From: Pararhizobium gei
GTDB taxonomy: Bacteria; Pseudomonadota; Alphaproteobacteria; Rhizobiales; Rhizobiaceae
Assembly: GCF_029223885.1 (NCBI RefSeq)
Contig: NZ_CP119409.1
Coordinates: 3,834,501-3,898,500 of the forward strand
Direction of reading: 5' to 3'
Length of the DNA: 64,000 nucleotides
In this document: positions 15,704-26,352 of the stretch, piece by piece
Layout of the letters: each line of letters opens with the position of its first letter
Position numbering within the stretch: position 1 is the stretch's first letter
Translations under genes and position numbers: made by a program
Notes under the pieces: model-generated
Seen by the model: only the letters and a program-made list of their open reading frames with translations
The model's database searches: none
Told to the model about the DNA's origin: nothing

Positions 15704-17256
15704 CCGTGCGGATATTCATTCCCAAGGACGCAGCCGCCCTGGCGCTCGGCGCCGATCGTGTCGCACAGGCTTTCATCCGCGAAATCGAGGCGCGCGGTCT
15801 CGATGCGGCGATCGTGCGCAACGGTTCACGCGGCCTGCATTGGCTGGAGCCGATGATCGAGGTCGAGACGCCGGAAGGCCGGATCGCCTATGGTCCGGTG
15901 AGGGCGTCCGATGTCGCATCCCTGCTTGACGCGGGCCTTGCCACCGGCGGCAGCCATGCGCTCTGTCTCGGGAAGACCGAGGACCTGCCCTTCCTCAAGA
16001 ACCAGACGCGCCTGACCTTTGCTCGCTGCGGCATCGTCGATCCGCTGTCGCTTGAAGACTACAAGGCCCATGACGGCCTGAAGGGGCTTGCGAAAACCGT
16101 TGCGATGGTGCCCGCCGACGTCGTGGCACAGGTGACCGAAAGCGGCCTGCGCGGCCGCGGCGGCGCAGGCTTCCCGACGGGCATCAAATGGAAGACAGTG
16201 CTGGATACGGCAGGTGACCGCAAATACATCGTCTGCAATGCCGATGAGGGCGACAGTGGCACATTCGCCGACCGGATGATCATGGAGGGCGACCCCTTCG
16301 TACTGATCGAGGGTATGGCGATCGCCGGCATCGCGACCTTGGCGACCAAGGGCTTCGTCTATATCCGCTCGGAATATCCCCACGCCATCGCAACAATGAC
16401 GTCGGCCGTCGAGATTGCCCGCAAGGCCGGTGTTCTGGGCAATTCCGTGCTCGGCTCAGGCAAGACTTTCGACATAGAGATCCGCACCGGCGCCGGCGCC
16501 TATGTCTGCGGCGAGGAAACGGCGCTCCTGAACTCGCTGGAAGGCAAGCGCGGCATTGTCCGCGCCAAGCCGCCGTTGCCGGCCCACAAGGGCCTGTTCG
16601 GCTGTCCGACGGTGATCAACAACGTCATCTCGCTGGCCTCCGTGCCTGTCATCATGGACAAGGGCGCGGCCTTCTACAAGGACTTCGGCATGGGCCGCTC
16701 GCGCGGCACGATCCCGATCCAGATTGCCGGCAACGTCAAGCATGGTGGCCTCTACGAGGTCGCCTTCGGCCTGACGCTCGGGCAGATCGTCGATGAGATC
16801 GGTGGCGGCACGGCTTCGGGACGCCCGGTTAAGGCCGTGCAAGTCGGTGGTCCGCTTGGCGCCTATTTCCCGCGCGCGCTGTTCGATACGCCGTTCGACT
16901 ATGAGGCATTTGCGGCAAAGGACGGCCTGATCGGCCATGCCGGGATCACCGTCTTCGACGATACGGCCGACATGCTGAAGCAGGCTCGTTTCGCCATGGA
17001 ATTCTGCGCCGTCGAAAGCTGTGGCAAGTGCACACCCTGCCGCATCGGCTCGACGCGTGGTGTCGAAACGGCTGACAAGATCGCACAGGGAATCGAGCCC
17101 GAGAAGAACCTCGCCTTGCTCGCCGACCTCTGCAATACGATGAAGTTCGGCTCGCTCTGTGCGCTCGGCGGTTTCACGCCCTATCCGGTCATGAGCGCCA
17201 TGAACCATTTCCCGGACGATTTCCGTCCGACCCCTCTCGTCGAAGCTGCGGAGTGA
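15700..17256 (+). CDS. fdsB: NAD-dependent formate dehydrogenase, beta subunit
   Basis: A 518-residue diaphorase subunit, NuoF-like, that takes electrons from the gamma and alpha subunits and reduces NAD. It contains the FMN/NADH site GLRGRGGAGFPTGIKWK, CNADEGDSGTFADR and GAGAYVCGEETALLNSLEG, and the [4Fe-4S] ligands in SCGKCTPCRIGSTRG. An N-terminal thioredoxin-like region covers about 100 residues. The start codon overlaps the fdsG stop. It is followed within 5 bases by fdsA, as in other Fds-type operons. Confidence 0.94.
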   Translation: MTVRIFIPKDAAALALGADRVAQAFIREIEARGLDAAIVRNGSRGLHWLEPMIEVETPEGRIAYGPVRASDVASLLDAGLATGGSHALCLGKTEDLPFLKNQTRLTFARCGIVDPLSLEDYKAHDGLKGLAKTVAMVPADVVAQVTESGLRGRGGAGFPTGIKWKTVLDTAGDRKYIVCNADEGDSGTFADRMIMEGDPFVLIEGMAIAGIATLATKGFVYIRSEYPHAIATMTSAVEIARKAGVLGNSVLGSGKTFDIEIRTGAGAYVCGEETALLNSLEGKRGIVRAKPPLPAHKGLFGCPTVINNVISLASVPVIMDKGAAFYKDFGMGRSRGTIPIQIAGNVKHGGLYEVAFGLTLGQIVDEIGGGTASGRPVKAVQVGGPLGAYFPRALFDTPFDYEAFAAKDGLIGHAGITVFDDTADMLKQARFAMEFCAVESCGKCTPCRIGSTRGVETADKIAQGIEPEKNLALLADLCNTMKFGSLCALGGFTPYPVMSAMNHFPDDFRPTPLVEAAE

Positions 17257-17261
17257 TCGCC

Positions 17262-20141
17262 ATGTCCCTCGTTCCTGAAATCGACTTCGGTACTCCCGCC
17301 TCCCGCGCGGAAAAGATGGTGACGCTGACCATCGACGGCAACGAGATTACCGTGCCCGAGGGCACCTCGATCATGCGGGCCTCCATGGAGGCCGGCATCC
17401 AGGTGCCGAAACTCTGCGCGACCGACATGGTCGATGCCTTCGGCTCCTGCCGCCTCTGTCTCGTGGAGATCGAGGGACGCAACGGCACACCCGCCTCCTG
17501 CACCACGCCCGTCGCCTCCGGCATCAGCGTCCACACCCAGACCGCGCGGCTGAAAGATATCCGCAAGGGCGTGATGGAGCTTTACATCTCCGATCACCCG
17601 CTCGACTGTCTGACCTGCGCTGCCAACGGCGACTGCGAGCTGCAGGACATGGCTGGCGCCGTCGGCCTGCGCGATGTGCGCTACGGCCACGAGGGAGATA
17701 ACCATGTCAAGGCGCGCAATGATGGCGCCATCAACGCCAAGTGGATGCCGAAGGACGAGAGCAATCCGTATTTCACCTATGATCCTTCGAAGTGCATCGT
17801 CTGCTCGCGCTGCGTCCGTGCATGCGAAGAGGTTCAGGGCACGTTCGCGCTGACCATCGAGGGCCGTGGCTTCGGCTCCCGCGTGTCGCCCGGCATGCAC
17901 GAAAATTTCCTGGAATCGGAATGCGTTTCCTGCGGCGCCTGCGTGCAGGCCTGCCCGACCGCGACGCTGACGGAAAAATCGGTCATCGCCATCGGCCAGC
18001 CGGAGCATTCGGTCGTCACCACCTGCGCCTATTGCGGCGTCGGCTGCTCCTTCAAGGCGGAGATGCGCGGCGAGGAACTGGTGCGCATGGTGCCGTGGAA
18101 GGACGGCCAGGCCAATCGCGGCCATTCCTGCGTCAAGGGCCGTTTTGCCTATGGCTATTCGACCCACAAGGAGCGCATCCTCAATCCCATGATCCGTGAA
18201 AAGATCACCGATCCCTGGCGCGAAGTCTCCTGGGAGGAGGCGCTCAATCATACGGCATCGGAATTCCGACGCATCCAGTACCAGTATGGCCGCGAGTCGA
18301 TCGGCGGCATCACCTCCTCGCGCTGCACCAATGAAGAAACCTATCTCGTCCAGAAACTGATCCGCGCCGGTTTCGGCAACAACAATGTCGATACCTGTGC
18401 CCGCGTCTGCCATTCGCCGACCGGTTATGGCCTCGGCGCCACCTTCGGCACCTCCGCCGGAACGCAGAATTTCGATTCGGTCGAACACACGGATGTCGTC
18501 ATCATCATCGGCGCCAACCCGACCGATGGTCACCCCGTGTTTGCGTCGCGCTTGAAGAAGCGGCTGCGCCAGGGCGCCAAGCTCATCGTCATCGATCCGC
18601 GTCGCACCGACATGGTGTCGTCGCCGCATATCAAGGCATCGCACCACCTGCCGCTGAAGCCCGGCACCAATGTCGCGGTGATGACGGCGCTTGCGCATGT
18701 CATCGTCACGGAAGGCCTTACCGACGAGCAATTCATCCGCGAGCGCTGCGACTGGTCGGAATTCGAGGATTGGGCGGCCTTCGTCTCGCAGCCGGAGCAC
18801 AGCCCCGAGGCGATCGAGGTATTCTCCGGCGTCCCGGCTGAGGAAATCCGCGGAGCCGCCCGGCTGTTTGCCACCGGCGGCAATGGCGCCATCTATTACG
18901 GTCTCGGCGTTACCGAGCACAGCCAGGGCTCGACGACGGTCATCGCCATTGCCAATCTTGCCATGGTCACCGGCAATATCGGTCGTGCGGGCGTCGGCGT
19001 GAACCCGTTGCGCGGCCAGAACAACGTTCAGGGCGCCTGCGATATGGGCTCCTTCCCGCACGAGCTTCCCGGCTATCGCCACGTCTCGGATGATGCAACG
19101 CGGGAAACCTTCGAGAAGCTCTGGGGCGTGACGATCTCTAACGAGCCAGGCCTTCGCATCCCCAACATGCTGGACGCCGCCGTCGATGGCTCCTTCAAGG
19201 GCATCTACATCCAGGGCGAGGACATTCTCCAGTCCGACCCCGACACCAAGCATGTGCAGGCTGGTCTTGCCGCGATGGAATGCGTTGTCGTGCAGGACCT
19301 GTTCCTGAACGAAACCGCGAACTATGCCCATGTCTTCCTGCCGGGCTCCACCTTTCTGGAAAAGGATGGCACGTTTACAAATGCCGAGCGCCGCATCAAC
19401 CGAGTCCGCCGGGTCATGACCCCGCGCAACGGCTTGGCTGACTGGGAAGTGACGCAGAAGCTTGCCCAGACCATGGGGCTCGACTGGGCCTATTCGCATC
19501 CATGCGAAATCATGGACGAGATCGCCGCGACGACGCCGAGCTTCGCGCTGGTCTCCTATGACCATTTGGAGAAGATGGGTTCCGTGCAGTGGCCCTGCAA
19601 CGAAAAAACCCCGCTCGGCTCGCCGATCATGCATATCGACGGCTTCGTGCGCGGCAAGGGCAAGTTCATCCGCACGGAATACGTCGCGACGGACGAAAAG
19701 ACCGGGCCACGCTTCCCGCTGCTGCTCACCACCGGGCGCATCTTGAGCCAGTACAATGTCGGCGCGCAGACCCGGCGCACGGACAATGTCGTCTGGCACG
19801 AGGAGGACCGGCTGGAAATCCATCCGCACGACGCCGAAGTCCGCGGCGTGCGCGATGGCGACTGGGTGAAGCTGCAGAGTCGCTCCGGCGATACGACGCT
19901 GCGCGCGCTGATCACCGACCGCGTCGCGCCCGGCGTCGTCTACACGACCTTCCACCACCCGACGACGCAGGCCAATGTCATCACGACCGACTTCTCCGAC
20001 TGGGCGACCAACTGCCCGGAGTATAAGGTAACAGCCGTCCAGATTTCGCCGTCGAACGGCCCGTCGCAATGGCAGATCGATTACGACGAACAGGCTCGCC
20101 ACTCCCGCCGGATTGCTGGCAAGCTTGAGGCTGCGGAGTAG
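17262..20141 (+). CDS. fdsA: NAD-dependent formate dehydrogenase, catalytic alpha subunit
   Basis: A 959-residue molybdenum enzyme that oxidises formate to CO2. The N-terminal [2Fe-2S] domain has FGSCRLCLVEIEG, followed by a His/Cys cluster region (DHPLDCLTCAANGDCELQ), ferredoxin-type CIVCSRCVRACEE and CVSCGACVQACPT, a further CAYCGVGCSF cluster and the bis-MGD core. The molybdenum ligand is an ordinary cysteine, Cys383 in ARVCHSPTG (codon 18408-18410), not selenocysteine. The C-terminal dinucleotide-binding domain ends normally. The start at 17262 has GGAG upstream. It shares the operon with fdsG/B; a RIME-like repeat separates it from fdhD. Confidence 0.95.
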   Translation: MSLVPEIDFGTPASRAEKMVTLTIDGNEITVPEGTSIMRASMEAGIQVPKLCATDMVDAFGSCRLCLVEIEGRNGTPASCTTPVASGISVHTQTARLKDIRKGVMELYISDHPLDCLTCAANGDCELQDMAGAVGLRDVRYGHEGDNHVKARNDGAINAKWMPKDESNPYFTYDPSKCIVCSRCVRACEEVQGTFALTIEGRGFGSRVSPGMHENFLESECVSCGACVQACPTATLTEKSVIAIGQPEHSVVTTCAYCGVGCSFKAEMRGEELVRMVPWKDGQANRGHSCVKGRFAYGYSTHKERILNPMIREKITDPWREVSWEEALNHTASEFRRIQYQYGRESIGGITSSRCTNEETYLVQKLIRAGFGNNNVDTCARVCHSPTGYGLGATFGTSAGTQNFDSVEHTDVVIIIGANPTDGHPVFASRLKKRLRQGAKLIVIDPRRTDMVSSPHIKASHHLPLKPGTNVAVMTALAHVIVTEGLTDEQFIRERCDWSEFEDWAAFVSQPEHSPEAIEVFSGVPAEEIRGAARLFATGGNGAIYYGLGVTEHSQGSTTVIAIANLAMVTGNIGRAGVGVNPLRGQNNVQGACDMGSFPHELPGYRHVSDDATRETFEKLWGVTISNEPGLRIPNMLDAAVDGSFKGIYIQGEDILQSDPDTKHVQAGLAAMECVVVQDLFLNETANYAHVFLPGSTFLEKDGTFTNAERRINRVRRVMTPRNGLADWEVTQKLAQTMGLDWAYSHPCEIMDEIAATTPSFALVSYDHLEKMGSVQWPCNEKTPLGSPIMHIDGFVRGKGKFIRTEYVATDEKTGPRFPLLLTTGRILSQYNVGAQTRRTDNVVWHEEDRLEIHPHDAEVRGVRDGDWVKLQSRSGDTTLRALITDRVAPGVVYTTFHHPTTQANVITTDFSDWATNCPEYKVTAVQISPSNGPSQWQIDYDEQARHSRRIAGKLEAAE

Positions 20142-20164
20142 GGTGGAATGATGCGCTTGTGGCA

Positions 20165-20305
20165 AATACCCCCCTCTGTCGGCAGGGCCGACATCTCCCC
20201 CACAAGGGGGGAGATCAATCCTGGGCTGGCTTTCGAGCAAGATCTCTCCACAGCGATCTCCACCCTTGTGGGGGAGATGTCCGACAGGACAGAGTGGGGT
20301 GCCAC
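20165..20305. repeat. RIME-like palindromic intergenic repeat inside the fds operon
   Basis: Two 25-base arms near 20188-20213 and 20260-20284 are inverted copies with about one mismatch. Each contains the ACATCTCCCCCACAAGG core, and CCTCTGTCGG/CCGACAGGACAGAG outer ends extend the palindrome. The wording is that of the Rhizobium intergenic mosaic elements (RIME) seen in many copies across rhizobial genomes. It fills nearly the whole gap between fdsA and fdhD and would fold into a long RNA hairpin within the operon transcript. Confidence 0.8.
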
Positions 20306-20320
20306 ACGCTCCATTCCGTC

Positions 20321-21148
20321 ATGACCCAGTTCCAGCTCACCCAAACCGTCCCGGAGACCGCCTGCCGCAACGGCAAGCTCTCCCCCGGCTCGCGCGTCGT
20401 CCCCGAGGAGACCCCGATCGCGCTCTCCTATGGCGGCTCCACCCATGCGGTGATGATGGCGACACCCGGTGATCTCGAGGACTTTGCTGTCGGCTTCAGC
20501 CTGACCGAAGGCATCATCGCCGCTCCCGTCGAAATCGAATCGATCGAGGCCGTCGCCGACGGAAGCGGAATTGACCTGCAGATTATGCTCAAGGACGCGC
20601 AGAACGACGCGCTCACCGCCCGCCGCCGCCATATGGCTGGTCCGGTCGGTTGCGGTCTCTGCGGCATCGAATCCATCGAGCAGGCGGTGCGCAAGACGCC
20701 GTTGGTATCCGGTTCCTCATTGCGGTTGTCCGAACAGCAGATCATCGAGGCAGTTTCCCTGCTGCACGGCCAGCAGCCGCTACATTTCGAAACGCGCGCC
20801 GTACATGGCGCCGCCTTTTACGTGCCCGGCAAGGGCCTGATAGCCGTGCGCGAGGATGTCGGCCGGCACAATGCACTCGACAAACTGGTGGGCGCGGCCG
20901 CGCGCGCCGGTTACTCCGGAGCGGACGGTGCCGTGGTCGTCACAAGTCGGGTCTCCGTCGAGATGGTTCAGAAGACCGCGATCATCGGCAGTCCCTTCAT
21001 CATCGCCATATCGGCTCCCACCGCGCTTGCCATCCGCACAGCAGATGAGGCCGGCATGACGCTGATTGCCTTGGTGCGCGGTGAGGATTTCGAGACTTTC
21101 ACCCACCCTGACCGCATTCGATCCGGAGCTATCGCCGATGTCGCTTGA
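20321..21148 (+). CDS. fdhD: Formate dehydrogenase sulfurtransferase/accessory protein
   Basis: A 275-residue FdhD protein. FdhD delivers sulfur to the molybdenum cofactor so that formate dehydrogenase becomes active. The sulfur-carrying Cys pair is in GPVGCGLCGIESIEQA, and the family segments LEDFAVGFSLTEGII, VREDVGRHNALDKLVG and TSRVSVEMVQKTA are present. The ATG at 20321 has no clear ribosome-binding site, and the upstream bases belong to the RIME-like element, so translation may depend on local structure. The stop overlaps the fdsD start by 11 bases. Confidence 0.92.
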   Translation: MTQFQLTQTVPETACRNGKLSPGSRVVPEETPIALSYGGSTHAVMMATPGDLEDFAVGFSLTEGIIAAPVEIESIEAVADGSGIDLQIMLKDAQNDALTARRRHMAGPVGCGLCGIESIEQAVRKTPLVSGSSLRLSEQQIIEAVSLLHGQQPLHFETRAVHGAAFYVPGKGLIAVREDVGRHNALDKLVGAAARAGYSGADGAVVVTSRVSVEMVQKTAIIGSPFIIAISAPTALAIRTADEAGMTLIALVRGEDFETFTHPDRIRSGAIADVA

Positions 21149-21476
21149 TACCACCAATGGCAAACTCGTGCGCATGGCCAACCAGATCGCCACCTTCTTC
21201 AAGTCCCAGCCGGAAGCCGAGCGGGTCGAAGGCGTCGCAATCCATATTAACAAGTTCTGGGAGCCGCGCATGCGGCAGGCTTTCTTTAGCCTCATCGCGC
21301 GAGGTGACGCCGGGTTCGACCCTATCGTCATCGCCGCTGCCGCCCTGATCAAGCAACCCTATTCCGGCTCGGAAGGCGTTGGTACCGGGAGCGACGCTGC
21401 GAAAGGCGCCCCAGAGGGCAAAGGCACGGCTGCGGGCGAATCGCTGTCCGAACCAAGTATTCCGGAAAAGGCTTGA
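21138..21476 (+). CDS. fdsD: NAD-dependent formate dehydrogenase, delta subunit
   Basis: A 112-residue small subunit with the FdsD signature: KLVRMANQIATFFKSQP at the N-terminus and INKFWEPRMRQAFFSLI in the middle. It binds no cofactor. In related operons it is needed for a stable, active complex. The last 35-40 residues are a low-complexity Gly/Glu/Ser tail beyond the usual family core. The start overlaps the fdhD end (11 bases), indicating translational coupling. It is the last gene of the operon. Confidence 0.9.
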   Translation: MSLDTTNGKLVRMANQIATFFKSQPEAERVEGVAIHINKFWEPRMRQAFFSLIARGDAGFDPIVIAAAALIKQPYSGSEGVGTGSDAAKGAPEGKGTAAGESLSEPSIPEKA

Positions 21477-21512
21477 GTCCAAGAGCCGATTGGGATGAAA
21501 TCGACATTGACG

Positions 21513-21944
21513 TCAGCGATTGATGCGCGTTGACAGAATGATCGACGACAGTGTCTTCTCGACGCCGTCGATCTCGCCGATCCTGTCGATGACGAGATCG
21601 AGTTCGCTGATCGACGATGCGGCAACGATGGCGATAAGATCGAAACTGCCGCTGACGGAATGCAGCATGCGCACGTCCTCAATGGCATGAAGCGCCTGCG
21701 TAACGCGCGCCAATGCCTTCGGCGCAAGCGTGATCATGACATGCGCCTTGACCAGACCTTTTTCGAAATCATCCGATAGACGCACACCATAGCCAGCGAT
21801 CACCCCTGCCCGTTCCAGCCGTTCGATTTTCGCCTGCACGGTCGTCCGCGAAAGGCCAAGCCTGCGGGCGAGAAGAGCGGTTGGCATCCGGGCGTTCTCG
21901 CTAAGCATAGCCAGAAGCTGTCTGTCCTTCTCCATGACCGTCAT
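21513..21944 (-). CDS. Lrp/AsnC-family transcriptional regulator
   Basis: A 143-residue regulator with an N-terminal helix-turn-helix (PTALLARRLGLSRTTVQAKI, about residues 21-40) and a C-terminal RAM ligand-binding domain (VKAHVMITLAPKAL, then HSVSGSFDLIAIVAASSISELDLVI). The start at 21944 is backed by GGGAG 8 bases upstream; an ATG at 21965 is possible. It is divergent from the saccharopine dehydrogenase-like gene with 118 bases between starts. Lrp-type regulators often control the amino-acid gene next door, so lysine or a related amino acid is the likely effector (inference). Confidence 0.88.
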   Translation of the reverse strand: MTVMEKDRQLLAMLSENARMPTALLARRLGLSRTTVQAKIERLERAGVIAGYGVRLSDDFEKGLVKAHVMITLAPKALARVTQALHAIEDVRMLHSVSGSFDLIAIVAASSISELDLVIDRIGEIDGVEKTLSSIILSTRINR

Positions 21945-22062
21945 TATGCCCACTCCCGACGGCATATTGCCGATTTTAACACTTCATTTCTAACAGACCG
22001 GCGCTTCATATCAACCACGGTCGCGTCGATAATGCCTTTAGACAAGCTACCAGGGGAACCAA

Positions 22063-23166
22063 ATGAAAAACATCGTCGTTATAGGCGCCGGCAAAATCGG
22101 CTCGACCATCGCCCGGCTTCTTGCCCATTCCGGCGACTACCACGTGACCCTTGCAGATCGGAGCACCGAACAACTGGCTTTGCTCGAAAAGCATGAGGCA
22201 ATCACCCCGGTCGAGATCGATATTGCCGACGGCAAGGCGCTGGTCGGCCTGCTCACCGGCAAATTCGCCGTGCTGAGCGCTGCTCCCTATCACCTAACGA
22301 CGACCATTGCCGAAGCCGCAGCCAGTGCTTCTGTCCACTATCTCGATCTGACCGAGGACGTCGAATCGACACGCCGGGTCAAGGAAATCGCCGAAACCGC
22401 AACCACTGCCTTCATTCCGCAATGCGGCCTGGCGCCGGGGTTCATATCCATTGTCGCCAACGATCTCGCCAGCCGTTTCGATACGCTCGACAGTGTGCGC
22501 ATGCGCGTCGGCGCCCTGCCGCAATATCCGTCCAATGCTCTGAACTATAATCTGACTTGGAGCACGGACGGCGTTATCAACGAATATATCGAGCCGTGCG
22601 AAGCGATCGTCGAGGGACAGTTGATCAAGGTACCGGCCCTCGAGGAGCGTGAGGAATTCTCCCTCGACGGCGTCACCTATGAGGCCTTCAACACCTCCGG
22701 CGGCCTTGGCACGCTGTGCGAGACATTGAAGGGCAAGGTGCGCACGCTCAACTATCGCACAATCCGCTATCCCGGCCATGCTGCAATCATGAAAGCCCTG
22801 CTGAATGATCTCGGGCTTCGCCATCGTCGCGAGGTTTTAAAGGATATTTTCGAAAACTCTCTGCCGTCGACCATGCAGGACGTCGTCATCATCTTCGTCA
22901 CCGTGTCCGGCCGCAGGGATGGACGTCTGGTTCAGGAAACCTATGCCAACAAGGTCTACAGCGCCGTTATTGCCGGCCGCATGATGAGCGCCATCCAGAT
23001 CACCACGGCCTGCAGTATCTGCGCCGTGCTCGACATGCTGGCCAAGGGTGATCTCCCGGCCAAAGGCTTCATCCGCCAGGAGGAAATCGGTCTGGATGCC
23101 TTCCTCAAGAGCCGCTTCGGCCACCACTACGAACAGAGAGCCTACGCGGACAAAATGGCAAGCTGA
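22063..23166 (+). CDS. Saccharopine dehydrogenase-like protein
   Basis: A 367-residue NAD(P)-dependent enzyme. The Rossmann motif VIGAGKIGSTIARLLA opens the protein, followed by HYLDLTEDVES, QCGLAPGFISIVANDLA and the C-terminal catalytic half with RTLNYRTIRYPGH, all typical of the saccharopine dehydrogenase / lysine 6-dehydrogenase group. It likely acts in lysine breakdown or another amino-acid oxidation; the exact substrate is not readable. It is divergent from the Lrp-type regulator and ends at a strong terminator, so it is probably transcribed alone. Confidence 0.85.
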   Translation: MKNIVVIGAGKIGSTIARLLAHSGDYHVTLADRSTEQLALLEKHEAITPVEIDIADGKALVGLLTGKFAVLSAAPYHLTTTIAEAAASASVHYLDLTEDVESTRRVKEIAETATTAFIPQCGLAPGFISIVANDLASRFDTLDSVRMRVGALPQYPSNALNYNLTWSTDGVINEYIEPCEAIVEGQLIKVPALEEREEFSLDGVTYEAFNTSGGLGTLCETLKGKVRTLNYRTIRYPGHAAIMKALLNDLGLRHRREVLKDIFENSLPSTMQDVVIIFVTVSGRRDGRLVQETYANKVYSAVIAGRMMSAIQITTACSICAVLDMLAKGDLPAKGFIRQEEIGLDAFLKSRFGHHYEQRAYADKMAS

Positions 23167-23195
23167 CCTGCGGGGATAAGAAGACCATGGACCGC

Positions 23196-23229
23196 AACGC
23201 CCGGGATTGAAAAATCCCGGGCGTTTTCT
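23196..23229 (+). terminator. Intrinsic terminator of the saccharopine dehydrogenase-like gene
   Basis: A perfect 13-bp stem (AACGCCCGGGATT pairs with 23213-23225) with a 4-base loop is followed by TTTTCTT, 29 bases after the stop codon. Confidence 0.9.
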
Positions 23230-23302
23230 TGTGCATGCTCGCTGAAAAGGGCTTCGATTCTCTGCCTCTGGAGCTCTGCTGCGCGAAACAGTCCGCCGGC
23301 AA

Positions 23303-23326
23303 CAAAAAACCCCGCCGAAGCGGGGC
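23303..23326 (-). terminator. Intrinsic terminator of the atp operon
   Basis: Read on the minus strand, CCCCGC-TTCG-GCGGGG is followed by six T. It lies 26 bases beyond the atpC stop. Confidence 0.88.
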
Positions 23327-23351
23327 TGAACAGTCGATGCATCGCCTCTGA

Positions 23352-23759
23352 TCAGGCGGCGACGACAATACCGTTGAGCTGGGTCAATTCGGCGAGGAAT
23401 TGTTCGAGACGAGTCTTATGCTCGTCGCTATGCGAACCTTCCTCGATCTCGCTCTTGGTTGCCTCGATACGCTTTTCGATGTGCTTGCTCTCCAACTCGC
23501 TCACCGGCACCGCCGATTCCGCAAGCAGCGTACAGCCGGTGGGCAGGATATCGGCAAATCCCCCGAACACCACGTAGCGGCTGACTGCACCATCCGCAGC
23601 CTTCACGGTCACGATGCCCGGCTTGATCGTCGTCATGACAGGCGCATGATTGGCCATCACGGTCATCTCGCCTTCCGTGGCCGGAATCACCACTTCACTG
23701 ACCTGCGTGGAAAGCAGGAGACGTTCCGGAGAAACCAGTTCGAAATTGAAATCAGCCAT
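23352..23759 (-). CDS. atpC: ATP synthase F1 epsilon subunit
   Basis: A 135-residue epsilon subunit. It is part of the F1 stalk, contacts gamma and damps ATP hydrolysis. The N-terminal beta-sandwich is clear (FNFELVSPERLLLSTQVSEV, then PATEGEMTVMANHAPVMTTI), followed by the C-terminal helical hairpin. The start MADFNFELV at 23759 matches the family N-terminus; the longer open frame to 23813 does not. It is the last gene of the operon, 138 bases after atpD, a wider gap than the others. Confidence 0.94.
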   Translation of the reverse strand: MADFNFELVSPERLLLSTQVSEVVIPATEGEMTVMANHAPVMTTIKPGIVTVKAADGAVSRYVVFGGFADILPTGCTLLAESAVPVSELESKHIEKRIEATKSEIEEGSHSDEHKTRLEQFLAELTQLNGIVVAA

Positions 23760-23897
23760 GATCATTCGCTTCTTTTGGCACTGCCAGCACAGGTGCGCCG
23801 GCAAGTCATTCAATTCGCTGCGATCAACCGAAGTTTTCCCCGCAACGTCTGAAGATCACAGGCCAAGCGCAAGCCAAGCCCGTGATCGCAGTCAAAT

Positions 23898-25442
<1,545 letters not shown>

Positions 25443-25448
25443 CTAACC

Positions 25449-26324
25449 TTAGAGCGCTTCCGCGCCCGAAATGATTTCAATGAGTTCCTTGGTGATCTGA
25501 GCCTGGCGCTGACGATTGTACGATAGCGTCAGCTTGTTGATCATCTCACCGGCATTGCGCGTGGCGTTGTCCATCGCGCTCATCTTGGCACCCATTTCAC
25601 CGGCAACGTTTTCGAGCAGAGCCCGGAAAACCTGCACCGAAATATTGCGCGGGATGAGATCGCTGAGGATTTCGCCCGCGTCGGGCTCGTATTCGTAGAT
25701 CGCACCGGTATCGACGGCGGCTTCGGCAGGCACGGCGGCCGGGACGAGTTGCAGCGCTGTCGGTATCTGGCTGATGACAGACTTGAACTCGGAGTAGAAC
25801 AGCGTGCAGACGTCAAACTCTTCCTTCTCGAAGAGACCGATGATCTTCTTTCCGATCAGGTCGGCATTCTCGTAGCCGATCTTCTTGACTTCACGCAGAT
25901 CGACGCGGTCGATGATCAGCGAGGCAAATTCCCGGCGCAGAATGTCATAGCCCTTCTTGCCGACGCAGATGATCTTGACCGTCTTGCCTTCGGCAAGCAG
26001 CTTGCGCACGTGGTCGCGGGCAAAGCGGGCGATTTGGCTGTTGAAGCCGCCGCAAAGACCGCGTTCCGCCGTGCAGACCACCAGCAGATGCGTCTGGTCG
26101 CGACCAGTCCCGGTCATCAGCAATGGCGCGCTGTCGTCCGTCCCCACAGCCTGCGCGATGTTCGACAGAACAGCACTCATCCGCTGCGAATACGGCCTTG
26201 CAGCCTCGGCCGCTTCCTGGGCACGCCGAAGCTTCGCCGCGGCGACCATTTTCATCGCCTTGGTGATCTTCTGCGTCGCCTTGACGGAGGCGATCCTGTT
26301 TTTCAGATCCTTAAGTGAAGGCAT
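25449..26324 (-). CDS. atpG: ATP synthase F1 gamma subunit
   Basis: A 291-residue rotor shaft subunit. The conserved N-terminal coil [20 protein letters not shown] and the C-terminal coil with [18 protein letters not shown] and [20 protein letters not shown] are both present, with [11 protein letters not shown] between. It is in the standard position between atpA (28 bases) and atpD (24 bases). Confidence 0.96.
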   Translation of the reverse strand: MPSLKDLKNRIASVKATQKITKAMKMVAAAKLRRAQEAAEAARPYSQRMSAVLSNIAQAVGTDDSAPLLMTGTGRDQTHLLVVCTAERGLCGGFNSQIARFARDHVRKLLAEGKTVKIICVGKKGYDILRREFASLIIDRVDLREVKKIGYENADLIGKKIIGLFEKEEFDVCTLFYSEFKSVISQIPTALQLVPAAVPAEAAVDTGAIYEYEPDAGEILSDLIPRNISVQVFRALLENVAGEMGAKMSAMDNATRNAGEMINKLTLSYNRQRQAQITKELIEIISGAEAL

Positions 26325-26352
26325 CCGTTAATCCGTCCTTACTGGAACCCGA

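Noticed and set aside
16456..17208. A 250-codon minus-strand frame antisense to fdsB
   Set aside because: Shadow frame; fdsB on the plus strand carries all FMN/NADH and Fe-S motifs.
18401..18415. Possible selenocysteine at the formate dehydrogenase active site
   Set aside because: The codon at 18408-18410 is TGC (Cys), not TGA, and no SECIS-like structure is needed or seen.
17181..20240. A 1019-codon open frame on the minus strand across fdsA
   Set aside because: It is the antisense of a certain molybdenum formate dehydrogenase gene. Its product is rich in Arg, His, Asp and Gly with no recognisable domain. Such frames arise from third-position GC bias.
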